From Glandiceps talaboti (taxonomy: Eukaryota; Hemichordata; Enteropneusta; Spengelidae), in the NCBI RefSeq assembly GCF_964340395.1, contig NC_135549.1:17480842-17544841 (forward strand): a DNA stretch of 64,000 bases, in the 5' to 3' direction. Shown one piece after another: positions 14,561-28,209 of the stretch. Numbering within the stretch: the first letter of the stretch is position 1; every line of letters starts with the position of its first letter. Both the position numbers and the translations under genes were made by a program. The notes beneath the pieces are model-generated. The model was not told where the DNA came from and ran no database searches. It saw only the letters and a list, made by a program, of their open reading frames with translations.

Positions 14561-14950
14561 AAGGCCTAATAAAAAAAAAGTTGTTTGGTTCCGGTTTCCC
14601 GACCCCCACCTAGTTTTTCATGCTGACCCTGAACTTTTTTTTATGTATTCAAGAAAAAAGAATTGCAAAAATTATGAAGTCTCATGAGAAATAGTGGATG
14701 TGGAAACAACTTAAAAAGAAACAACTGAAAAAGACAATATAAAACTGTCTTCCAATCTGTAATGGCTGTACATCTGATGAGAAGAAACCAATAACACAGA
14801 GATCATATGGAAAACAACGGAAAAATAACTACCTGAACTAGACACTCACATATAAAAAAGATAGATTTTTAAAAATAAAATAAAAAATCTACCTACCCCA
14901 CCTATTTTAAAATTGATTGTAATCAGAACCACACAATTTTTTTTTACGCC
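14561..14950. mobile_element. GGCCTA-family MITE, copy 2
   Basis: It has the same interior and ends as the element at 3582-3950. It is flanked on both sides by nearly identical 35-base sequences (tgactgaaagtgaaatgtaa, continuing gaattggcca; 14527-14561 and 14951-14985). These are too long for a typical target-site duplication and belong to an older repeat array in which the element sits. Confidence 0.65.
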
Positions 14951-16523
14951 TGACTGAAAGTGAAATGTAAGAATTGGCCACACTAACTTAACTGAAAAGA
15001 GTATGGAATAGATTAAATACTAGTAGTTTTTTTCACCCATGTTTCATCGAAAATGAAATAAAATGGGTAATGCTAACTTTATAAAAATTATAAAAATTAG
15101 ACACTCTAACTTGACTAAAAAGAAAGTATAGCAATTGGTCACCTGATAAACTGCTTTGGTCATCACTTGAAATAATTGGTCATGAATCACTTGGCCATCC
15201 TAACTTTGTAAAAAACATGAATGGTAGATTTACAATGATAAAGTTTGGTCATATGTACTGTAAGTTATGTGCTGATCTGGTTATGTTGAGATCAACACTA
15301 ATCAGCATATCTAAAAGTTGTATTAACTATGTAAGATAAATGATTTGTCAAGTGGTTTGATAGAGTATACAAACATAATCTTGTTGGTTGCTGGGTGTGT
15401 TGGCATCATGTTGTCATGTTGTCAGTATGCAAGGTAAGTTTGAGACTAACAAGTGTTTTTGTTAAGGCCTGCAGTTATTGAAATTGATGCAAGTTTTACC
15501 AGATTTCCCTCTTCTGTTACCATGGTTTCCCACCAAAATTATGATACAAGGTATTGAAATCTATTCAAATTTTACCAGATTTTCCCCTCTGTTACCATAG
15601 TTACTCACCCAAATTTTGGTAAAATATGTATGGAAATATTTCAAATTTCCCAGATTTCCTGTTTCTATTATCAGGATTCCCAAATGTTTGTATCAACACT
15701 GTGTGATCAATTCTTATATTCAATATTGTTCAGCTGCTTAAAGTCTTTCACATTATCATAATATACATATTAATGACTGATTTGCATAATGAGTGACTTC
15801 TGACAGTTTATTAGAAGTAACAACCCTAAAGAGTCAAGACCCTTTCAATGGTACATGTAACTGTTCTATCACTTTGTACTACTCAGCCAGGGAGTGAAAT
15901 CGACTAATAGACATGCTATTTGTTGCAGGAGGTGTAGTAGCAAATCGAAGCTGCTATGTCAGTATGAAAATGGTTGATCCTTGCATATATAGAATGTCAT
16001 ATGAACTATGTATGCTACATTCCCTGTGCATTGATTGATCAAACAGATGTTTGTGTATGGGAGTAAGTTCAGAGTATATAATCTATTGGTGTGTGTTCCG
16101 AAAGAATAATTCAAACATTTTTTATTCATTCTTAATGTAGGGTTTGGATTTAACAGGCGTCTTGTGTCTGATTGACCACTGAATCACCAAATTAGCTTTC
16201 AGGTTGACCACTTATTGTTTTCAAAGCCTAAAAGTAATTAGAAAAAGGAATAAAATTACCACAGATTATTAGATAAAATAAATATAACATTAATCAGAAC
16301 TCATATATTGACCACCAACATCTTGCTACATGGACAACCAAAATGTGAGACCAGTGGCGACACTTGCTAAAAAAAATGTATAATTCAAACCCTGAATTGT
16401 ATTAGTGCTTAGTTCCCTGTGATACTAGTACTGGTTGGGTTTATGAAAACTTGGGTTGGGTCAGCCCTCAAATTAGATGGAAGCACCCGCTGACAACACT
16501 CATCTACATATCCGTAACAGGTA

Positions 16524-17010
16524 ATGCACCTTAGTAGTTACCTCACTGAAATGTTCAATCTTTCCAACCAAATTTTTCTTCATAACACAAGACAGGCCAG
16601 TAAAGGTAACATATACATCCCTACAGTTCAAACTGAATGTGGGAAACTGGCATTTCACTATAGTGGTACTGTTCTATGGAACAATCTACCCCTATCCGTG
16701 AGATCAGCTCCAAACCCATTGTACAGTTAAAACTGAATATGGGAAACGTGCATTTCACTACAGTGGTGTTGTTGTATGGAACAATCTACCCCTATCCATG
16801 AGATCAGTTCCAAACCCATCGATATTTAAAAGACATCTTAAGAATGTAGTCTGGTAATGTAATTGGATATCTTTTAAAGTACACTGTGCATCTGTAACTT
16901 TTTGTCCTAGTTTGTCCCTTCTTTGTCTATTTTTCCGTGTACATAATCTTGCAACAGGTTCCATTGGGAGAACTTGGTGTCTGTATATGAAAGATTAATA
17001 AAAAAATAAA
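16524..17010 (+). mobile_element. LINE 3'-end relic (reverse transcriptase C-terminus) with internal duplication
   Basis: The frame 16524-16730 encodes FLHNTRQASKGNIYIPTVQT, ECGKLAFHYSG and VLWNNLPLSVR, the ending typical of CR1/L2/Jockey-type ORF2 proteins. A 100-base segment (16623-16722) is repeated directly at 16723-16822 and continues to a plausible end (FKRHLKN-like reading, then aataaaaaaataaaa at about 16995). It is only a C-terminal fragment and is non-functional. Confidence 0.65.
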
Positions 17011-18719
17011 ACAGTTCTTTTAGTCTAGTAACTATACTTGTGGGCTCATTTTCTATGATCTCTTTCTCCACCATATAGTCAAATGGCTTTCTTTAGCGTG
17101 ACGTCCATTTTTACCACTGACAGTGATAGTTTATGGTCTTGGAGCATTTATACTTATGTGTGATGACATTATTGAGTTCTCACATGACTTTAAGACTTGG
17201 GGGTTGAGTTTGTAGTACATGTAAACTAAACTTGGTAACAATTGAGCCTAATTTATAGTTGTGTGTGCACTGTAAATTTACTCAGTAATCTTACATTTAG
17301 CCTTACCTATGAATCAACAATTAGTTTTTTTCAACTTTTTTTCAAGTTTTTCAACCACTTGAATATTACTGTTACTTTACTACAAAGAACTTTACAGGCC
17401 AACTATAGCCTTGTCGCTACATGGATCAATTCATATCCAAAGCAGGTATATTGATTGGAAGTCAGTTAGGTGAGAAAACTGAGCGATAGATTTGAATCAT
17501 TTCACTTGTACTTTTCTGTCATTTCCAAACAGAATTACTTTGAATTGGTTCAAAACCACCATCACCATCACCGCCACCCCTGTGAGGGTTTCGAACCATT
17601 TCAGTTCAAAAGAGCTTTAGTGCATGTAGAACAGGAGAAAAGATTTTATTCAATTACAAACCGATTCAACATTCCATGTGTGGACAAGGGCTATCATTTA
17701 ATTTCATACACAACAGACTTATAATATAGTAGTATTTTTTATTTATCTTATGTTTTTGTTGCAGATAGAGACATTATACACTCTGTGGCACGTACATGAT
17801 GTAAACAAACAATGAGAATTGTGGATTTACATACCAACAAAAACACCAAAAGTCTATAAATCGTTTGTATAGTAGGCAGGCACTCTATTCTAAAAAATGA
17901 CCGTGGGAGAACCTTAGTACATCCACATATGTTTATATCATTTTATGTATCAACATAGAATATTTAGCATTATACTATATCATTAAATTGAATTATCAAG
18001 ATAATTGATGATAAGACATTTGATGTATTTATTTAGGTAACATGTTGTAGATTATTACAGTTGATGATATTGTACGCTGAGGTTTTACAGCCGGAAGTTT
18101 AGGACCTTGAAAGGTGTGTGAGCCACACATAATTAAGGTCAACAAACCCATATACAAATGTAGCTGTAAAGGTTTTATACACTTTGTGAGGAAGCTTGGC
18201 ACAGACATTTTAGTCGTGAGTTTTGATCATTACATTTCACTGTAGACGCACTATGGGCTTGTAAACACTACATCATCAGGGAATATTGAAATGTATGCCC
18301 TCCAGTATGTCACATTTCATGAAATTGAAAACACATGATTTTCATTTTTAAATTATTAGCCGTTTTCTATTTCAGACCTCTGGATGACAGCATGGTCATG
18401 CTGCAATTGTTATGAAATATATGTTACCCTATACAATGTGTTATGCAAAGTTTCTTTATTTAGTATTAATATTTTGAAATTATTGAAATGTTTTCTGTTT
18501 TTTTTTCATATCTGATTGATGTGTTTTGACTTCATTGGTGTCAGTTTCAGTTGTTTTTAATTAAAAGTTATAGGTTTCAAATGTACACCACATAATGTTC
18601 TCTGCAGGAAACAAAGTAAACAGCTACATGTATCTAATATCATGAAATGGGATGGTTTTGATCACCATGTTGACATGTACATTTGTAAGACAAATTTTGC
18701 CTATTTTGCATTTACATGT

Positions 18720-19345
18720 ACAGTGTCATTGATTTACAGATACTTGACTGAAAAAAAAAAATGTATTAATGAAGTACTTTGCATAATGAATTTCCTTTAC
18801 AGTGTACAAATATAATTGACTAACAGATACCTGAAATATGTGATAGAAAACATGAATACTAATGAGGTACTCTACATAATGAATTTCCTTTACAGTTTAC
18901 AAATGTAATTGACTCAGAGTTACCTGAAATGTGATAGAAAACATGAATACTAATGAGGTACTTTGCATAATGAATTTCCTTTACAGTGTACAAATGTAAT
19001 TGACTCACAGATCCCTGAAATACATGACAGAAAACATGAATACTAATGAGGTACTTTGCATAATTAAGATTCTTTACGGTGTATAAATGCAGTTGACTTG
19101 CAGATACAAGAAATACATAAATAATGATATACTTTGCATAATGGATTCTTTACAGTGTACATTGAAATTGACTTACAGCGATAACTGAAATACATGTCAG
19201 AAAAAAATATGAACACAGTGTACTTGCATAATACATTGTCTTTACCTTTACAGTGTAAATTGTAATTGGCTCATCGTCATGGATACCTGAAATACACGGC
19301 AAGTGAATATGAATACTAATGAGGTACTAATTGTTACAATACATA
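18720..19345. repeat. Tandem repeat, about 90-bp unit
   Basis: About seven diverged copies containing ttacagtgtacaaatgtaat, tgactcacagatacctgaaat, gaatactaatgaggtac and tttgcataatgaatttcc. The last copies are the most degenerate. Confidence 0.7.
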
Positions 19346-21429
19346 ATACATACCTTTCATAACTAATGACTGTTTTTTTTTCCAGTTCATCCAAACCCTT
19401 CTTATTATTTTGCTAGTATTTATGTAGGCAATATGTATGATTCAGTTAATTCTCAGAATACTATATCATGCCGTGGGGCTACATGACTGTACTGGTCCCT
19501 TGCCCCTCCATGCCTTATGGCTGCATGACTGATCCCTTGCCCTGTGATGACTTGCGGCTACACATGAATAATCCCTTGCTCCTTCATCTTGCTATGTGCC
19601 TTACAGCTATGTTTATATCAGTATCACTCCCAATGAATGCCCCCTCGATGTTAAAGTATCCGGTTACATACTGTAAACCTATATGTTTTCACTACGACAA
19701 AATTTAAAAAAACTGATTTTTCCTAATTACCAGTTTGATACACTGTGTTCATGTACAAGAATGCAGTTTCAGTCACTACTCAAGAGTGAGTGGACTCACC
19801 AAAAGCCAAAATGGTGGCCATGAATTCTCAGTTCATTGGCAAACTTGAATTTTTATGTGGGATTACTATTAGTGCACATAAGTTTTGATTCATCTCTGCT
19901 AAAAAGTTCATGGAATTGAGCAATTACAATTGGCCATGGTATTTAGAAACATAAATACCCATCGGCATAATGTTATGATCGATAATTTGATGTTCAATGA
20001 GCAGTGCAAGACAACTTGAGGTCAGGTCACAGGTCAAAGATCACTTCCTCTCTAACCCTGGGGGGGGGGGGGTAGATGGAAAGTTTGCTTTGAAAAAATT
20101 AGAGTGTTCAAAGCAGACTCTGATGCCTGGATAGTTAAGGGTTGAATAATGGAAGAGGACCTTGGTACTGTTGTGTTGGTTTTCAAAACACAAACTAAGA
20201 TTAAGAAACATATTTTGGTAAAAAAATATTGAGTTTTTTTGTGGTGTACATGGTGATATTTTGCATTTACAACTAGAGGTAATGTAAAATTATTGAGAAA
20301 CACGTCATTCTTGTCCTTGAAAAGAGAGAAATTAAATGCAAATATATGACCTGGATTAAAAGGAATGATAAATAGAAAAAAAAGGAAAAGTCCGCTTAGG
20401 TACGAAACTAGTCAACGATGCAAGCCGTTACTTGTGCACATGTACTGCTGATAGGGAAAGAAAAAATGGCAGCATCATGATATCTATGTTGAGTGTTCTT
20501 TTTAGTGAGTAGTGATAAACACTTGTATATGACCAGCTATGAACTAATTTTTAACACAAATCTATAGTTGCTGCAGACAGATAAGCGTATTGATTGCCAT
20601 CTTTTGTCTAGTTTGAATTAAAGTAGGTTTGATATCAGTTATTAGTTGTGACAGGATGGACTTCTGTATTCATGAAGTAGTGTCTTGTATTGATTGCTAT
20701 GTTCCAGTTATATGTTATGTCAATAGTTTTCAAGCACTTACTCTAGTCGAGTCCAACACAGGAAATCGCAAAAATCCTTAAAAGATGTAATCAGGACTAT
20801 CCATGCATTGTAAGACGTATGGTTACATCAAATGTGGGATTCTAAAATGACTGACACATATATTGTACAAAGTATATTTTGTCAGTATCGGGTAACGAAA
20901 TTACAAGAGAAGCGGAGATTAAGGAGCCCTGATAGTATTCAGCGATTGTTTTCTGTGGAGTTCTGTTTTGAAGCTGTACTAGCTATAACTGGAATGTTTT
21001 TTAAAAAACAATAACCTGTTTTGTTAGATGTAATTGGCTGTTAATACTCGTAATATTATACACCCTAAGTAATAGTATTAAAATCACATGTGAGTTAATG
21101 ATTGAGTGTAGGTATACACATAGCATAGTACAGTATTAAAATCCAATCAAATTGATCTTTGGGTCCAAAGCCTAAAATCAGCGCCACGACATGATCACGG
21201 TTTCACCTTGTTACTGTATTACGTGTCTGGATAAAATCAACCTCTAATCATTGACCTATACCACTGTGTAATTATTGGTATTTTGACGAATATATTGCTG
21301 GTTGTCTGATTGAAAAAAATAATATTCCAGTTACAAATTTGAATAGTAGCATTGGTAGTAGAGGATCCGAGGAAATCTTGTAAAATTTGCAAAGATTTCC
21401 ATACTTTCTTTGTAATGTATTACCATAAT

Positions 21430-21691
21430 TTTGATAGAGGGGGGGGGGGGGAGGGGGGAGAAAGCTCATATCAGTTTTACCCACTTATAGTTCATTGTTC
21501 CATATAACATGAACAGTGATTATCAAGGGGGGGGGGGAGAGAAAGCTCATATCAGATTTACCCACTTATAGTTCATTGTTCCTTATAACATGAACAGTGA
21601 TTATCAAGGGGGGGGGGGGGAGAGAAAGCTCATATCAGATTTACCCACTTATAGTTCATTGTTCCATATAACATGAACAGTGATTATCAAG
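21430..21691. repeat. Three-copy tandem repeat, about 85-bp unit
   Basis: Each unit begins with a G homopolymer of 9-12 bases followed by agagaaagctcatatcag, then tagttcattgttccatataa and catgaacagtgattatcaa. Copies are almost identical. Confidence 0.85.
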
Positions 21692-22303
21692 AGTGTTATA
21701 TATTTTATTTGTATTTCTGGTTCAGTTTTATCAGATTTGATGTGATAAAATGTATTAATTGATTTATTATGAAATTATCTGAAATGAAATTGGTTTGTTT
21801 TACAGCTTTCAAGTTTTGTCAATATGCTGCCAATCAAGTAATGTTGACAATTGTTGAAATAATCTTGATGTAATAAACTTGTATAAAAGAATTGTAATAT
21901 CCATCTAGAGTCAACTAGTATTAACATGGCATCCAGGTCAGAAATAGTTAAATTTTTGCCTGTTATGTTGTTCAAGAAAACAAAAAAAATCAGGGGTAAC
22001 CTGTGCAAATTTTTTGAAGTTTTGGTCAAAATGATCTTAAAATGAACTAATGGCTGTCAAATACTTTGTTAAACTTAAGATGGTTTCCTTGAAAACAAGA
22101 TGGTGTACCCCTAAAGTTCTTTTATTATTTGAAAAGCATCAGGACAAACTTTCATATGACAAGATATGGATGGCTTTGAATAAAACTTTTGCTTTCAGAT
22201 AAATTGGATACATTTTGATTTGATGCACTGCTTTGAAGTACATGAACATGATTTGAAAGGCTGAGATTGATATGTAGGTTGGCTATCTTTTTACTGCTTT
22301 CAG

Positions 22304-22487
22304 ATCTATCATAGGGGTCTACACAGCAGATATATGAAATGATTGTGAGTGTGCAAACATTAAGATGATGGAAGAACTTCAAGATATCAGGCATAACCCT
22401 GAAAACGTCGTCTGGAGTGAACCACATTTAGTGATACTGAAGAAAAATGATGAAGATAACCTTGGTGTCAAAGTGAAAACATGTCAG
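22304..22487 (+). CDS. PDZ-Death gene, first coding exon (5' part untranslated)
   Basis: A pyrimidine-rich acceptor (ttttactgctttcag) ends at 22303 and the donor CAG|gtagat starts at 22488. Translation starts at ATG 22365, 27 bases after an in-frame TGA. It encodes 41 residues ending TCQ and supplies the first two strands of PDZ1, with W17, EPHLVIL at 19-25 and the loop NLGV at 32-35. The acceptor implies at least one untranslated exon further upstream, which I could not locate. Confidence 0.75.
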
Positions 22488-25400
22488 GTAGATAAAGTTT
22501 TGGGTACTTTGTTATTTTATATTTTGATATGTTTAAGTTTATTTATTTGTGGAAAGAGTGATAAAAACACAAATTAAAAGTGTATTCCAAATAAAAAGGA
22601 AAAGGAAAAAAAAAAAAAAAATTGAAACATACCCAAACACAGACATATCTGTAAATATGGGAATGTAATAAAATGAAAATATATACAGATGTGTGGCAAG
22701 AGAGAACAAGTTTACATGCAAGGTTCAAAAATTAAACAAACTGATGCAAAACAAATTGTCTTTATATTTAGAGAAATCTTCAAATGATTTTAAAACATCA
22801 TAAGAATCCACATGAACTACCAAACCAGAGTGACTATAGAGTTTCCATTTGGTGACATTATCTTTTTGCATCTCACATAGTGTATTGTATTATGACTTTA
22901 AACACAAACAAAATACAATCACTGATAGCATGCAGACTTGATATGTTACATTTTATCTCACTGAACACAAATAAACAGTTCTCTGTTTGAATCTTTCTTG
23001 TTTCATCCAACAGTGATGTTGATTTGTGTTCACAATGAGACGAAATGTATCATTTTGTATGCTTGTGTGCTATCAAGTCAATGTCTGTATTTTGTAACAA
23101 TAAAACCTTGTATGAGATGTAAAAAACATTATGCTGCTCTTTTGGTAGTTATAAAACACCATGCTGCCTAATTGAAACTCTATAGTCACTCTGGTTTGGT
23201 AGTAAAAAAAGCACCATGCTGCCTACTAACTGAAACTCTACAGTCACTCTGGTTTGGTAGTATTAAAACATTGTGCTGCCTCATTGAAACTCTGCAGTCA
23301 CTCTGGTTTGGTAGTAAAAAACACCATGCTGCCTAACAAACTCTATAGTCACTCTGGTTTTGTATAAATAAAATAAAATAGTTTGATGAAAATTATCCAA
23401 CCATGAAATATAGAGCTTGGAGAGAATATGTATATCAATTTTGTGCCCACCCCACCCCCACCCTCCCCCCAAAAAATCACAAAATTAATAAATAGTTATC
23501 CAAACATAGTAAATAATACCAAAACAGATAAAGATACAAACCATCACATATCACAAACTCAAATGTCAGTAATTTTAACAAACTCAGTATTTGTGTGTAT
23601 TCTCAAACATTGACATTTATAAATTATATATATACCCAAATTCTTGCAACATACTATTAAAGTTTATGCCCAGGAGTAAGACCCGATCATAATATTTATT
23701 ATTTATTAATTCATACGTGACATTTTAGAAGATTGATGTAGCTTCATAACTTATTGATAATGTACTAACACTAAATAATATATATATGGTATAGTGGTAA
23801 AGATCACAGTCACTGTGGTGTAAAAATTTGTGGGCTGTAAACCTTATTATACCTGAAGTAAAACTTTACCACCCATGCATTTCATTAAACTAACAATCAC
23901 TTCATATCTTGGCCAACAGCATGACATCCTGTACGCACTACGCTTGTATTAATTATTACAGAGGGGCCATGGAAATAAATCAATTGCCATATTGTATTTC
24001 GACCCTGTAGCGTGGGGTAAAATGCTATTACAAGAATTGAGGATTTTTTTCTATGAATACAAATAAGTGGAATAACGAATGTTTTCCATGGAGAGTGGGC
24101 AGGACAAGACTTCTTATTCACTAGGGATAATGAATGGCAGTCAATTTGAATTATTTAGAAATGTATTAGAAAGTGGTAATAATTTCTTTTGCTGTTTCGC
24201 AGCTGGTTTTTACTTGGATTAAAAACATTGATTATTTCTTGATGTTAAAAAAAAACCCCGTGTATTTCCTATCAGTGGAAGGAAAAGAAGAAATAAAAGC
24301 AACTAAAAAACTAACACAATGGCTGTTCAACATATTGAAGGTGATATCCACAGAATGCTGGTTTCATTGGTTAATTGATTAATTTGATTGATTTGGCTGA
24401 TTTGATTGATCAATTGATTGGGTAATGTAATTGATTGATTGATTGATTGGTTGATTTGATCGATCAGTTCATTGATCAACTTGAATGGTCATTTAAATTG
24501 ATTGATTTATTGATTGATTGATTTAATTGTTATGAAGAAAGTGTTCAATCCTATTTTACAGTCTTCGTCATTGAAGACTGTTTTTTTTGAAATGATGATG
24601 CCAGAACTGGCAGAATTTCAACAAATGGTGACAGATGATATCATTTGTGCATAATTTTTATGTAAAATATGTTTAACAGCAGACAAAATTACATCACGAC
24701 TGCAGATAGAGTGGGTACTAGTGTAGACTCTATTTTTGCAATTTCTAAAAACCCTTGAAACCTGCCACCTTCGTGTCAGAAAGTTAATTGGTAATTTTAA
24801 AGTAGCAAGATTTTGCTAGTTACTAATTGTTGTTTTGCAGACATGCAACGAACACTGTTGTCGGGCAGAACGTCTACGAAAAATATTCCTGCCTAATTTG
24901 TAGTCAATTTAGGGGGGGGGGGGAGGGAGGAGGGTCACCATAACACTATTTGCTTCCCTAAGGCTCAGGAAACTAATTGTGTTGAGGTGACCACTCTCCC
25001 TGGAGGGAACAATTTGATGATGTTGCTCTCGTGACCATGCAGTCATCATGTACACAATGCATTATGTAGCTACATGTATGAGTTGAATGTTGAATGTTTC
25101 ATACGGTACATGTAACACATGTGAATTGCGTGAATACTGACTATTTTGTAAGTACTATTCCTTCTGCCTGTCTTCCTTAACTGCATTGAATTGAATGTTG
25201 CCTCATCTCTCTCTCTCTCGCTGCCATTATCCTAGTAAGTGCACCGTGGTCATATAAATGCAGCACTTCTTGTATGTCATATAGAGATCTAAGGGCGCTT
25301 AAAAGCCTTAGAAAAGTCAATGTGATCCCATGTATTAAATTGTAAACAGAGTCCTTCTAAGGATGATTTTTCCTACTGCCTTTATGTCAGATTATAGGTG

Positions 25401-27972
25401 TAAAGTCACAAAGTGAAGCACATTATCTAGCAATATTGTATGAAGCTTTGTAAACCTTATCCTCAGCTTTTCAAGCGAGAATGATGACTGTCGATCCATT
25501 CAAAACGATACAAATCCATTGATAAAGAGGCACTGAAATGAAGGCTTTTTTTATTAAAAATCGTGAAATCACAGGGTATCCTTTCCCTTCAAGAAAGATT
25601 TTTATTTCTTGTTCAGTGATTTATAATGGCCATCAGATCTCAACCAAGAATTTAACACAAGGAAAGGAGCTAACGCAGATTCCTATGATAAATTATGTAT
25701 AGGAGCATGTCATCTCATGAGACGAGATATTTCAAATAGGTTTAACACAGTCTCAGAGTCAGTTTATTCATTTAGTTTTTTCATGGATATATGACAGTAT
25801 CTTTCTATTAATAGCACTGACATTGTTGTCATAGTAATGGGAAATCCTAAAACCATCCATTAAAGCCAGGAAAAGCCTGGGGTGAGTAATAATGTGTATA
25901 TTTCATCAGCTGATATGGTTCTACATACAGTATTCTGTCACCTCCTGGGTATCTCATTGCATGTCTCATTGCAGGGTCGGATCAACTCAGAGGACAGCTA
26001 TACATTAGTCACTCAAGTCAGGCAGAAGTGTTCGGAACAACGGCGGGACAAACTCAATGCAGGTTATCGAATCATCGCAGGAAATGGTATCAACATCACT
26101 CGTATGTCTCAAGACCAAGTACTGAAGACTCTTACGAACTACAACAATGGGGAAATGCGGCTTCTCGTCAGTTACCCACTCCGACTCCGAGATAATGTTC
26201 ACATGTCAGCCCCAATTGATAACATTCTTGAGAAGGGGAACCCAAGGGATTCTTTAGACAATCAAGTCTCTGGTCTTGTGAGGGCTAATTTACAGAGGTG
26301 TCGGTCTTCCGAGAGTGAACATTCAGTGTCTCTTAAAAGTATGTCAGACGGGCCAGAACAAATCAAACATGAACAGCACACATCAAACATGTCAAGTCCA
26401 CATCATACAAGCAGGGAACGAGCAGACAGGGATTATAAAGGTGCCGGTTGCAAACTAGATAGTAAACAACTCAATTCTAAAAGTGGGTATCAGAAACACA
26501 TGACCATGTTGGAGGCAGGGGAAGCAGACATTGACATGCACTTTCCGAGGCACAATCCACTAATACAACAAATTGCTAGCGGTTATGGCAGCCCCAGTAA
26601 ATCTTCCCACAGTTTACCAATATCTCGTACATCGATGGGTTCACCTATAAGAAGTACATCCTTGCTACGTTCTCCAATGCAGAAATCACACTCTCTGTCC
26701 ACGACTGATGAATTATATGACATCACGTTAGAAGAACCTCATTTAATAGTGTGGAGTACTCCGTCTAAGGGGATTGAAATACGGCGAGATAGTGATGGTA
26801 AATTAGGCTTCCGTTACAAAGAGGTTCAGGTAAGTTACACTAAATATCAGCTATAATTAAGTCAAAAATGAAATTAGAAAGTAAAAGTTATTATTGAAAT
26901 GATTGAAAAAAAAGGCTAATATCAGTAATGCTGAATTAGAGATGTGATTCTGAGGGCAATTTTCACATTTTTCGTATCAGGATCTCGTGCCAAAAATTTA
27001 CTCTATATATTGGGTACGTATGTAGCAAATTGTGGACATATATGTGAAGTGTCTATAGTACTGTACTCTTTTGTTGAAATATAAGTTATCTCACGTATGT
27101 GGCTGCTTCCCTGTACAAATGCCATGGATTTCTGTCACACAGTCATACTTAAAAAGGAACTTACACATTGCAAATCTAGTTGTAAATTATGGCAAGCAAT
27201 TGTGTATCATAAAGTGAAAAAGGAAATGTCTTGAAATGTATGTTTTAGATTATTTTAAGTGTCTTCAACAACCCATCATATTTAATGACACTGACCATGA
27301 AAATTGTTAGATATCAAAATGATACCATGCGATCCATATTGACCTTTGACCCAGGTCTGGAATAGCAATCATTCTCGTATTCAGAGAGAGCTTCGTGTCC
27401 TAATTAAGGACACAGTGTGTTACATACATGCACTCAGTAAATGAGTTATTCCAACAGTTGGTGCATGCCATGCATGTTATGACCTGCCCTCAATAAGTGC
27501 TTTTGCATACACCAGTCCATCACATTTTATCATGGAAATAAATCAACGGGAGTGAAAAACCCCCTGCATCCATTTTTCATTTACTGCAATTTAAGTGGGG
27601 ATGTCTGAAAGCAAGACTTTCTCATATTTAATTTCATATACATTTATCTTGATCCATCAATGTTGTGTGTTTCATAATGAGAGTGTTATTAGTTCCTGTA
27701 TTCTAATCATGATTTATTACTGAGATATATACGTTGTAAAAAAGTGACTCTGTAGGTTCAACTTCCTGGCAAAGTATATGTATCTGGTTTATGTGTTTTC
27801 ATTTATCATGTAAAGGGGCCAAATGGATTATAGATGCACATCACTTTTCATACACTGTTTAACTGAAAAAAATGACACGTAGCCTTAGCCTTTATTTTTA
27901 CCGTAAGTTGAAGATCTACGTTTTAGTATTTACAGATAACACACACTCTCTGTCTCTGTCTCTGTCTCTTTC

Positions 27973-28057
<85 letters not shown>

Positions 28058-28166
28058 GTCTGTCTATGTCTGTCTGTCTGTCTGTCTGTCTCTGTCTGTC
28101 TGTCTCTGTTTCTGTCTGTCTGTCTGTCTGTCTCTGTTTGTCTGTGTCTGTTTCTGTCTGTCTGTT

Positions 28167-28209
<43 letters not shown>

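Larger units (their letters stand above)
17011..22303. other. Gene-free region upstream of the PDZ-Death gene
   Basis: It holds the 90-bp array at 18.7-19.3 kb and the G-tract repeats at 21.4-21.7 kb. The short frame at 17470-17724 includes a chance His run from caccat triplets. No exon is supported, but the acceptor at 22303 requires an upstream exon somewhere. Confidence 0.5.
22488..25974 (+). other. Intron 1 of the PDZ-Death gene
   Basis: Bounded by gtagat and cattgcag. It contains the inverted/tandem repeat at 22.8-23.4 kb, the TTGA repeat and G runs at 24913-24930. No extra exon recognised. Confidence 0.75.

Noticed and set aside
17470-17724. 84-codon frame with a poly-His stretch; also a tRNA-like ggttcgaaacc on the opposite strand
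   Set aside because: The His run is a CACCAT microsatellite, and the tRNA-like loop lacks a pairing stem and an A box.
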